17,737 nucleotides of DNA from assembly GCA_028565635.1 (NCBI GenBank), contig JAOXYB010019771.1, forward strand, positions 1 to 17,737, given 5' to 3'. Positions 12,501-17,604 of this stretch are shown here, piece by piece. The notes beneath the pieces were generated by a model that was not told the DNA's origin, did not search any database, and worked only from the letters and a program-made list of their open reading frames with translations. This DNA comes from Phoronis ovalis. Its lineage: Eukaryota > Phoronida > Phoronidae. The translations under genes and the position numbers were made by a program. Within the stretch, counting starts at the first letter, position 1; each line of letters begins with the position of its first letter.

Positions 12501-15500
12501 CCCTATATCGAATATGAAGCTGATCAGATAAAAACTGAAGCAGTTATTGTGAAACAGTAAAAGTGTCAAGCACAAAAAATTTAAAGATTCAGATTTTAGC
12601 ATTTGATCCACTTTTCAAGGTCATTTAAAACCCACCAACCTATGGCCTTCGTGAATCCACCTTTGAGTAGTCTACTCAATGCTTTGTGTTTATGGTATCC
12701 GCGAAATGTAACAAACATGGCCACCAGTCGGCCATCTTAGAAGTGATCCAGTGTATCAAACCTGAAGCTGATCAGTAGAAACTGAAGCTGTTATCACTAG
12801 AAAAAGAAAGTGTTATGGACGATGGCAATGACAACTACAACGCCATAAAAATTATACATGACATGCTACTTTCACATAATAACTATTTTTTTGTCATGTT
12901 ATAATATCTATATCTATGTTTATCACCACACAATTGGCAGCACTCAGCCTTAATATTTAAGGACCATTATTCAGTGCACCTACTTGAAGATATTCATCAC
13001 CAGGTGTATATGTATTACTACTTGCTATCCATCCAGCTTTAGACATTGCTGCTTTCTGGGGTTCAAAACCACTATAGCTAGACGAAGCGGTAAAGGCACT
13101 TTCAGGTAACCAATCAAGAATTGGAGTTTGATTCACATAAGTATATGCATCTAAAAATACAAATTAAAAGTATATACTTATTATGTGTGTAGGTATTTGT
13201 GTGTGTGTGTGGTGTGTATGTGATGTGTGTATGAAGTTAATTGTACTTCAAAAGATTGGAACTCCCTGAGGATTTTTTTCCGAACAAGCACAACATCGAT
13301 ACCTTTAAACCCGTCTGAATACTTGATTTAGTAAACATCTTTGTAGTGACCAGTCATGTAAATATTATCTGGTATTAAATGTCAACACCACCATGTAGCT
13401 GGACTGCTTCAAACCAAGATGGATATTAAGCAACATACAAAAGCAAACATTTTTTTCTACCACTACTTTTAATGGAAAATTTGTTCAATCTCTAGGTAAA
13501 AAAAATTGTCAGGCATAAGCCTGCAATTCAATGTATTTAAACTAATTATTAATTTGATAAAAATTTCTTTAATATTTTCTAAAACAGTCCTTTGTGTGCG
13601 GTAAAAACCAAAATTTGCAAGTAAAAATTAATACTGTAAACCCATGGTTACCGTATTACTTAATGTTACACTGTTTTGATACGACTTTTCACATCATTCA
13701 ATTCTTTCCATCATGTCATACTGAGAAGGCATTGTTAACAATTTTTACAAAACACCTCATATTCATTCGTGTTTACAATGAATGGATACTCTCTTGCGTA
13801 TGAATTCAATAACTCATAGTATCTCATTTTTGGCATGACACCAGTAAACGTTTGAATTTTAAATATGCCACAATCTGATTGGTCATGCTGCATTAAACAG
13901 CACCGACTTTTGAAGGCCTGGTTCACTTGCCCCTCGCATCAGTTATAATAGTTACAGAATCACTTCACACAAACATATTGATTAGTTCATTTTCTTCTAA
14001 TTATTGATTATCTGGCATAATAACCAATCATATTTGCCTTTTTAAATGAGTTGGGAAGGATTGAATATTTTGGTTCTAGAAAGACATTTGCAATGTCAGA
14101 TGCCCATCATCCTTGGGATCACATCCCATAGCAGCTCATATATGTAGTTTGTAGCCAATTTATAGCTGGGCAGTGCATTTTTTCAAAGTATAAGTTCCCT
14201 TCTTAAGTGTTACCTATGTAAAGCAAAGCACAGAATACAATAAATGTCGCAGATTCGGATCAGCATTTGACCCACTTTTCAAGGCCATTCTAAAATCTCA
14301 CCTAGCTTAATACACCCAACCACCTATGGTCTGCATAAATCCACCTTCAAACCATCCAGTACGAATTTGATTGGATAAAAACTAAAGCAGTTATTGTGAG
14401 ACAAAGAAAGCGTTACACATAACAAATGATGTTGAAATTTCAGATCAACAGTTGACCCACTTTCCAAGGTCGTTCGAAAATACCATATAGTCTACGGCAG
14501 CTGCCCACCTATGGCTTTTTTAAAACCACTTTTAAATCAATTAGGTAGCACAGTGTGTTTGTGGCCATAAACTATATTATGCCACCAGTTGGCCATCTTG
14601 GAAGTAATTCGGGTTAAAAATGTAACTGTAAAATATAACCTAATATAAAGCTGATCAGATATAAACTGAAAAAGTTAATGCGAAACCAAGAAAGTGTTAT
14701 ACACAATGAAAAATGTTAAACATTGGATCAGCATTTAACCATTAACCTTTAACTTTTCAAGGTCATTCTTAAATGTCACCTAGCTAGCCTGATATGACCA
14801 CCAACTTATGGCTTTTATGAATCCACCTTTGAATCATCCAATCAATGCTTTGTCTTACTGGAAAGTGGCGCAATGGGAAATGCCCTCTCAGGAACAAATA
14901 TGGTCATCAGTCATTCATACTTGCAGTAATCTGGGTCAAATTACATCTGACCTGCATTTTGATCTGTGCTTACTTTGTACTGAATATGAAGCTGATCGGA
15001 TAAAACCTGAAGCTGTTATCATGAGACAAAGAAATTGTTATGCTTGATGACCATAATAATACATACAGGGCAACTGTGTGAGGTAGGTATAGAAACAGTA
15101 TCTATATAAGCTATCATTATTTACAACAAAAAAAAATATTTTTGATAACATAGAAACTTTACTAAATCACCCTACATTTTAAGGTGAAAATTGGACTAAA
15201 TATTACAACAATATACTAGTTGGCAAATTTGCAAAAGACATAGTTTCAAAAAAATTATTTAATTAATGTGTCTGTAAAGTTATTTATCTTGTATTACACT
15301 AAAACCATCTTTTCACAGACTAACAAGCTATAATTTTGCTTTGTACTGAGAATGTAAATTTCTACAACAGGTGAAATCTTATTAATGTCACAGCCAATAG
15401 ACTATTTCAATGCACTTGGTGGAGCCACCAGTCTCAGACGATAATGTCACATTTTGTGCATGAACAATGACGTAGTTCTGTGTGTCTACATGATTCATTC

Positions 15501-17513
15501 ACAAAATGCTTTCTTCGCATGCTGAGCCAAAACCAATATAAAAATATTATGTTACTTTGTTGATCTAAGAAATATGCTGCTTTTTGTGAACATATCAATA
15601 CATAAACAACTATTTATTCTTAATTTTTTCACCGTTTAAATCTTTTCTAAAGTCAAGTTAAAAAAACAACAAATATTGTATATAACTAAAGGATGCTGGG
15701 ATCAAAAAGGTCTGAGTGTGGCGCCCTCAAGCTATATGTTGGCTTTACAAGTTAAAATATATTTAAATAATTCGTACAGTCAGATCATAATTTCAATTTG
15801 TGGTATTCATTTTAATACTCTTGATAACATGTTATTAAACAATTTTCTTTACATGTCAATAATTACCATAAAAATGTACAAAGAAGAAGTTTGATACTAT
15901 GTTAAAAATAACGAAAATCTGCATTAACTTACTGTCATAATATGAAATGTTCTCTGTACCAGCACAATAACAAGCCTCTGTTTCATTCTGAGTAGTACTT
16001 ACTGGGCTACCATCACATGTGCCCCCATTGGCAGCGTGTTCACATACTCTACTACGTGTTCTTGTGATGCCACAGAAACATATTCCTCCACCACCTGTCC
16101 AAGCTGACCAATCTGACCATATGCCAGGAACCGTAGCATTCACTGAAAAATGTTCATGTGCTGGTTAGGGGTGTTCTATGGGATATTACTTCCAAGCAAA
16201 ACAACAACAAAATTTGTCTCCTTTTTGCTTCATTTCATTCAACTATACTTGATTAAAATAAACTAGCCAATAATTCAAACAATCTCTTATAACAACTTTT
16301 ACACGCTGCTGTGCAGTAATAAATACCAAGCATACATGTACATAACATTTAACATTAAATTATGATTAATATTTACTTTAGGTTCCCCTAGAGAATTAAG
16401 TAATGTTTAAAGCTGATGTGTTTCAAAAATATATTAGTTTCTGCTTAAGAAAATTTTTATGGGTATAAGCTATACAAATTAGGGATCAAGATTCTCAAAG
16501 CTCACTGTTCTTAAGAGTTTCTATTGACAGAACACTTGCCCCACTGGCCACCATTTGGACCCACATTTAATATGCTACAAGATGTGAAATGGACTATATA
16601 CTACACTGGCATTAATTTAGTTTAATTTATGCAAAGTTAATTGCTAAAATACAATTATATCCAACAGATGTAATTATATCTCACGTTTTTAAAAATTTGT
16701 TCAGATATCAACTTACTATCGTCCCTTTCACACATGATGTATGCAGTATGGTCACATTGCTTATCCTCCCAGTCAGATCCAGAGTCACATCTAGAAAGAA
16801 TCAACAAAATAACTTTTATAGTATTATATGCTGCATTATATAATTATAACGACAATTGATTATGGCTAAGCCCAGATGTGAGAGAGTAAGAAACACTAAG
16901 ACATGGATTTATTTTGATTGGATAAACTTGTACCCTTTGAAAATCCTGGAATTACTAAAATGTACAACTCATGGTAAACACTGGTAAACCATATTTTAAC
17001 CGTACCTGTTGTAAATTGTTTTTTTAAGAAAAAACCCACATGTTACATGAATTTTATGGAAAGTAAACCTCTTGTAAACATTTATTGACAAAAACACAAG
17101 TACTCCTCTGTAAACAGTTGTTAAAAATAACCGATGGAAAACACTGAAGCTGAAATAATAGGGCCCAACACACATGTTGACTCTCTCCCTCCCTCACTCA
17201 CTCCCACCAATCTCTCTCCCTCTCCCCTCCCCCTCCCCCTCCCCTCCCTCTCTCTCTGAGATAACAAACAAAATGTACTCATAACTGACAATGCTGCATG
17301 TTGTTGCAATAAATAAAACATACTTTACATTACCTAGTCTTTGTACATTCCCTGTCACCATCATTTGGCTCAGAACCTTTCCAGTTGGTATAAGAACCAA
17401 GTGGTGTATCATTGCCATCATCCCATACCCAGTTACGACAGGAGGTACTTGAACAAATATCTTTCAATCCCATCCAATACTTATCATCAGCAATACCCAT
17501 TGAAGTACTGTAG
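334..17513 (-). CDS. Partial multi-exon gene for an extracellular mosaic protein (CTLD-TSP1-F5/8C-WxxW-PAN-CTLD-TSP1-WSC-TSP1)
   Basis: Fourteen exons are joined on the minus strand: 17513-17334, 16790-16717, 16142-15933, 13150-12984, 10817-10517, 9675-9587, 9338-9239, 8438-8325, 7528-7241, 6375-6189, 5195-4942, 3726-3544, 3066-2788 and 501-334. All introns begin GT and end AG, mostly with GTAAGT-like donors, and the codon phase carries through every junction without a stop. The result is about 864 residues rich in cysteine, tryptophan and N-glycosylation sequons, built wholly of extracellular domain families. No transmembrane segment or signal peptide is visible because both ends of the gene lie outside the window. 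A role in glycan, matrix or cell-surface recognition is inferred from the domains. I do not recognise an orthologue by name. Small exons with few hallmarks could be missed in the long introns. Confidence 0.88.
596..700 (+). repeat. Left subterminal TGTAC repeat array of the transposon-like element
   Basis: Three copies of a G-rich lead followed by TGTAC and an AAATT/GAAT-like tail begin (at TGTAC) at 598, 640 and 681, a spacing of 42 and 41 bases. They share orientation with the right-hand array. Confidence 0.65.
2065..2189 (+). repeat. Right subterminal TGTAC repeat array of the transposon-like element
   Basis: Related motifs begin at 2067 (TATAC variant), 2109, 2149 and 2166, spaced 42, 40 and 17 bases, the last being part of the terminal inverted repeat. 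Two copies are preceded by runs of five or six G. The arrangement resembles subterminal transposase-binding sites; that function is inferred. Confidence 0.62.
2192..2787. other. Intron sequence between element and WSC exon
   Basis: AT-rich. Ends at the GTGGGT donor of the WSC exon (2782-2787). A minus-strand open stretch at 2475-2714 (79 codons) has no domain I recognise and no phase-compatible splice context that I can defend, so I treat it as non-coding. Confidence 0.5.
2788..3066 (-). CDS. Exon: WSC domain
   Basis: A 279-base exon in phase 1-1, after TTTTCCAG and before GTGGGT. It encodes PGCFIDSTGDRDLEF, then QYCREQCRNQGYLYAGAQFS, KECFCWYTYN, SQCNMACTG and SETCGAGSKNW. All eight WSC cysteines and the G-Y-x-Y-A-G-x-Q-x-x-x-E-C-F-C core are present, though the residue after ECFC is Trp where Gly is usual. 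WSC domains occur in fungal wall stress sensors, polycystin-1 and animal extracellular proteins, and are thought to bind carbohydrate. The size is normal for the family. Confidence 0.94.
3342..3477. repeat. Short inverted-repeat unit (possible MITE)
   Basis: TTGGTTACCAGTAG at 3342-3355 is the exact reverse complement of CTACTGGTAACCAA at 3464-3477, bounding a 136-base AT-rich segment in the intron between the WSC and second TSP1 exons. No clear target-site duplication is seen, so its status as a mobile element is uncertain. Confidence 0.5.
3522..3547 (-). promoter_or_regulatory. Inverted repeat enclosing a 5' splice site
   Basis: In transcript sense CCAGGT (3547-3542) spans the exon/intron junction CCAG|GT of the second TSP1 exon and can pair with ACCTGG (3527-3522), leaving a 14-base loop. 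A stem here would mask the donor. Six base pairs is short, and a regulatory effect is only an inference. Confidence 0.3.
3544..3726 (-). CDS. Exon: thrombospondin type 1 repeat (second), reduced cysteine set
   Basis: An exon of 183 bases in phase 1-1. It encodes GEWGLWNEWTPMNC, then SGRTRTRTRLCDSPEPLNSG and later EVDVCGILPG. The WxxW motif and arginine strand clearly mark a TSP1 repeat, but only four cysteines are present instead of six. The acceptor is ambiguous: TTCTTAG and a second AG six bases further both keep the frame, giving ETAIS or AIS at the junction (right end 3726 or 3720). The donor, CCAG|GTATTA, lies inside a short inverted repeat. Open sequence on the opposite strand over this exon is an overlap artefact. 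Confidence 0.88.
3727..4941. other. Intron between C-type lectin domain 2 and second TSP1 exon
   Basis: About 1.2 kb of AT-rich sequence bounded by the GTAATT donor (4936-4941) and TTCTTAG acceptor (just right of 3726). I found no further domain exon or clear repeat in it. Confidence 0.6.
4942..5195 (-). CDS. Exon: C-type lectin domain 2, C-terminal half with EPN motif
   Basis: A 254-base exon after CTTTTGCAG and before a GTAATT donor, phase 2 in and phase 1 out. It carries YYLGMWD (the W-I-G-L position), QWTWFDNS, then YWKSGEPNDANKECAYM, and finally CEWEDKECTGKVYHVMCEKD. EPN and the Glu before Cys match the mannose-type calcium site, while the WND triplet reads WED as in domain 1. Domain 2 has eight cysteines, including an extra close pair (NCKDRDC). 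Its upstream intron sits at the same point as the one entering the domain 1 exon, indicating a shared ancestry of the two lectin modules. Confidence 0.94.
5196..6188. other. Intron inside C-type lectin domain 2
   Basis: About 1 kb of AT-rich sequence splitting the lectin domain in phase 2. Nothing else recognised. Confidence 0.65.
6189..6375 (-). CDS. Exon: C-type lectin domain 2, N-terminal half
   Basis: A 187-base exon after CTTTGTAG (phase 1 in) and before GTAAGC (phase 2 out). It encodes SCPPGWFTLRNTTHCYYFGV followed by FCEMRNSHVVFVQSEDEQNY and IKTITNT. This is the long-form lectin start with an extra N-terminal disulfide (C-P-x-G-W ... C-Y-Y-F), helix 1 with its Cys, and the H-V-V-x-V-x-S-E-x-E-x-x-Y-I helix 2 signature. 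It continues directly into exon 5195-4942. Confidence 0.93.
6376..7240. other. Intron between PAN and C-type lectin domain 2 exons
   Basis: Phase-1 intron. Apart from the small tandem repeat at 6956-6991 it holds nothing I recognise. A 60-codon minus-strand open stretch at 6696-6878 shows no domain signature and would not be needed to keep the phase. Confidence 0.55.
6956..6991. repeat. Three tandem 12-base repeats flanked by an inverted repeat
   Basis: AGTATCTCATAC, AGTATCTCATGC and AGTATTTCATAC follow each other without gaps. The tract is bounded by AGAAGTAT (6953-6960) and its reverse complement ATACTTCT (6988-6995), so it could fold back. Confidence 0.7.
7241..7528 (-). CDS. Exon: PAN/apple domain
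   Basis: A single 288-base exon in phase 1-1, entered after TTTTTCAG and left at GTAAGT. It encodes about 96 residues with six cysteines: DLC, NDC, LHC, SNCKSADF, STCYF and TQC. The central D-C-A-L-H-C-x5-C-K-S-A-D-F-x-P-x-x-x-x-C-Y-F signature and the upstream V-G-H-D-I-A-S-Y-H-A-V strand are those of PAN/apple modules, whose six cysteines form three disulfides in the apple version. PAN modules mediate protein or carbohydrate contacts. The in-frame ATG upstream of the exon lies in the intron, so this is not a separate small gene. Confidence 0.87.
7529..8324. other. Intron between WxxW and PAN exons
   Basis: Phase-1 intron of about 0.8 kb, AT-rich. A TTTTTTACCTG stretch occurs twice near 7936-7963. 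Nothing else recognised. Confidence 0.55.
8325..8438 (-). CDS. Exon: WxxW domain, C-terminal part
   Basis: A 114-base exon after TTTTAACAG and before GTAAGT, phase 1 in and out. It encodes IPDVLSIPCTPSDGLDCLNA then EQNDGSCDDYSVRFKCLG. The pattern C-x8-C-L-N-x-x-Q-x-D-G-x-C-x-D-Y-x-V-R-F-x-C is the most diagnostic part of the WxxW domain. With the two preceding exons it makes a domain of about 100 residues with six cysteines, the normal size for the family. Confidence 0.86.
8439..9238. other. Intron inside the WxxW domain
   Basis: Phase-1 intron of 0.8 kb, AT-rich, with a short TTAATTAATTAATT run near 8800. A minus-strand open stretch at 8913-9116 has no recognisable domain. The smaller intron at 9339-9586 also holds only AT-rich sequence. 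Confidence 0.55.
9239..9338 (-). CDS. Exon: WxxW domain, middle part
   Basis: A 100-base exon after CATTGTAG and before a GTATTT donor, phase 0 to phase 1. It encodes TGLGTNVCDGVKPYGSECRH and then GSGLIFTEGDLTG. The two cysteines (NVC, SEC) correspond to the first pair in the WxxW domain (I-C-x-x-P-x-x-I-E-C-R in vertebrate examples). The assignment rests on the neighbouring exons and the unbroken phase; this exon alone would not be recognisable. Confidence 0.8.
9587..9675 (-). CDS. Exon: WxxW domain (Mucin-2/CILP type), N-terminal part
   Basis: An 89-base exon after TTTTGTAG (phase 1 in) and before GTAAGC (phase 0 out). It reads YYWTDWINSDSPSDNHDMET followed by LSRI. The W-T-D-W start, N-S-D-x-P and D-M-E-T-L match the start of the WxxW domain found repeated in gel-forming mucins and present in cartilage intermediate layer proteins, where the tryptophan motif can be C-mannosylated. 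The two following exons complete the domain with its six cysteines. Confidence 0.82.
9676..10516. other. Intron between F5/8C and WxxW exons
   Basis: Phase-1 intron of about 0.84 kb, AT-rich, bounded by GTAAAT (10511-10516) and TTTTTGTAG (just right of 9675). No exon or repeat recognised. Confidence 0.6.
10517..10817 (-). CDS. Exon: F5/8 type C (discoidin) domain, C-terminal two thirds
   Basis: A 301-base exon after GGTTCCAG, starting in phase 0 with VDLGKSFIIGRTEIRG and ending in phase 1 at GTAAAT. Further hallmarks are YKIEYSSDSTNWKTYQ and FRARYVRLYPLSWDGWPRVR followed by WEVYTG, matching the conserved beta strands of the discoidin fold. The single cysteine lies in the WCTSYKIEYS strand, and the terminal disulfide usual in many family members has no counterpart here. 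Sequons NNSS and NST are present. Family members bind phospholipid, glycans or collagen; which applies here cannot be told. Confidence 0.93.
10818..11624. other. Intron inside the F5/8C domain, 3' part
   Basis: AT-rich intron sequence left of repeat copy 2. A plus-strand open stretch at 11109-11384 (91 codons) encodes a Phe-rich peptide with no recognised domain. It lies antisense within the host gene's intron and is not called. Confidence 0.5.
11625..12860 (+). repeat. Dispersed repeat, copy 2, with internal tandem subunits
   Basis: It opens with AAGACATTTGCAATGTCAGA, the same start as copy 3, and closes with the CTGAAGCTGTTATC ... ACAACGCC end shared with copy 1. Inside, a subunit that begins GATTTGGATC or GATTCAGAT and runs through CCTATGGCCTTC, GTGCCCTCTTGG, AACAAACATGG, TTGGCCAT, GACCTGCAT and GAAGCTGATC starts at 11797, 12122 and 12586. 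The first period is 325 bases. The second is about 464 because the AACAAACATGG-to-GAAGCTGATC segment is repeated once more. The third is shortened. Long plus-strand open stretches (11911-12264, 12279-12560) come from these subunits. No known transposon protein is seen; the class is unknown. Confidence 0.72.
11671..11690. repeat. 20-base perfect palindrome
   Basis: TAGAACATAATTATGTTCTA reads the same on both strands. A second palindrome, TTACATAATTATGTAA at 11751-11766, shares its core ACATAATTATGT. Both lie in the left part of repeat copy 2, and neither is intact in copy 3. Confidence 0.75.
12984..13150 (-). CDS. Exon: F5/8 type C (discoidin) domain, N-terminal third
   Basis: A 167-base exon entering in phase 1 after TTTTTAG and leaving in phase 0 at a GTAGGT donor. 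It encodes about 56 residues including LPESAFTASSSYSGFEPQKA and GWIASSNTYTPGDEYLQ. This is the opening of a discoidin/F5/8C domain (S-x-x-F-T-A-S-S-S-Y, then A-W and a Y-L-Q-V-D-L-G strand completed by the next exon). The N-terminal cysteine usual in coagulation-factor versions is missing. It is separated from its partner exon by an intron of about 2.2 kb that contains a dispersed repeat. Confidence 0.88.
13151..14080. other. Intron between first TSP1 and F5/8C exons, 3' part
   Basis: Holds the TG-rich microsatellite at 13184-13233 and AT-rich sequence. A small inverted repeat ATTCATT ... AATGAAT lies near 13761-13783, and an ATTGGTCA (inverted CCAAT-like) near 13877. Short open stretches on both strands at 13594-13926 overlap one another and show no domain. 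Confidence 0.5.
13184..13233. repeat. TG-rich microsatellite
   Basis: Interrupted (TG)n tract just inside the intron downstream of the first F5/8C exon's acceptor side. The longest pure run is about seven TG units. Confidence 0.85.
14081..15060 (+). repeat. Dispersed repeat, copy 3, with internal tandem subunits
   Basis: Same left boundary as copy 2 (AAGACATTTGCAATGTCAGA, containing the hairpin GACAT-TTGCA-ATGTC) and the same orientation. Subunit starts (GGATCAGCATTTGACCCACT-like) lie at about 14252, 14435 and 14720. It ends with CTGAAGCTGTTATC and AGACAAAGAAA, with the final ACAACGCC stretch degraded. It lies in the intron immediately upstream (transcript sense) of the one that holds copy 2. 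An open plus-strand stretch at 14808-15047 encodes the same D-L-H-x-D-L-x-L and Y-E-A-D-R-I peptide motif seen in copy 2. Confidence 0.72.
15061..15932. other. Intron between first TSP1 and F5/8C exons, 5' part
   Basis: AT-rich sequence ending at the GTAAGT donor of the first TSP1 exon (15927-15932). A 72-codon plus-strand open stretch at 15676-15894 has no recognised domain. No repeat recognised. Confidence 0.55.
15933..16142 (-). CDS. Exon: thrombospondin type 1 repeat (first in window)
   Basis: A single 210-base exon in phase 1-1. It starts after TTTTTCAG and ends at GTAAGT. Residues GIWSDWSAW give the tandem tryptophan motif that is a known C-mannosylation signal, and TRTRSRVC gives the arginine strand that stacks on those tryptophans. 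Six cysteines are present (ICFC, RVC, GTC, ACYC), as expected for a TSP1 fold. The usual Ser/Thr of the O-fucosylation motif before Cys-Gly is absent; the equivalent position reads CFCG. Sequons NAT and NET are present. The apparent start Met at the exon edge is a codon split by the intron, not an initiation site. Confidence 0.9.
16143..16716. other. Intron between C-type lectin domain 1 and first TSP1 exon
   Basis: Phase-1 intron of 574 bases, AT-rich. Nothing recognised beyond its splice sites. Confidence 0.65.
16717..16790 (-). CDS. Exon: C-type lectin domain 1, C-terminal part
   Basis: A 74-base exon after TTTCTAG and before GTAAGT. It completes the split AG|A codon from the preceding exon and reads on as CDSGSDWEDKQC followed by AYIMCERDD. 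This is the WND-like strand and final cysteine of the lectin domain, except that the usual Trp-Asn-Asp reads Trp-Glu-Asp. It ends in phase 1. The second lectin domain in this gene encodes the same stretch without an intron, so this intron is specific to domain 1. Confidence 0.9.
17181..17257 (-). repeat. Pyrimidine/purine tract, G-quadruplex-like in transcript sense
   Basis: A 77-base, almost pure C/T tract on the plus strand. On the transcribed strand it gives successive runs of three to five G separated by single A or AGA, well above the four-run minimum for a quadruplex motif. It lies within the intron splitting C-type lectin domain 1 (16791-17333), less than 80 bases downstream of the exon's GTAATG donor. 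The rest of that intron is AT-rich with several TGGTAAAC-like motifs near 16970-17110. Confidence 0.8.
17334..17513 (-). CDS. Exon: C-type lectin domain 1, middle part with EPN motif
   Basis: The exon enters after TTTTCAG with one base completing a codon and leaves at a GTAATG donor with two bases over. It encodes about 60 residues including KYWMGL, the WVWDDG core and GSEPNDGDREC. These are the WIGL-like, WxW and EPN-plus-Glu-Cys signatures of a C-type lectin fold. EPN with the following Glu before Cys is the calcium-site 2 arrangement associated with mannose-type ligands. The stretch also has an extra pair of cysteines (DIC and TSC) before the WVW core. The N-terminal half of the domain (first cysteines and helix 1) must be encoded upstream, beyond the right edge of the window. 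Confidence 0.9.
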
Positions 17514-17604
17514 CTGAAAACATGTATCTTTATATGAGTGATATTTTATGTATATTTTACATCCTGCAAAATGCAAAATAGTCACATGTTTTTAGGGCAA
17601 CATG

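Noticed and set aside
11911-12560. Two plus-strand open frames as host genes
   Set aside because: They fall wholly within the dispersed repeat, restart in a different frame at each subunit and match no known protein family by eye.
15856-16143. Start codon of a short gene at the TSP1 exon
   Set aside because: The ATG is a codon divided by an intron (A from the lectin exon, TG from this exon), with a strong acceptor immediately before it.
17121-17421. Low-complexity open frames rich in Arg, Glu and Gly
   Set aside because: They are translations of the intronic purine tract running on from the lectin exon, not real coding sequence.
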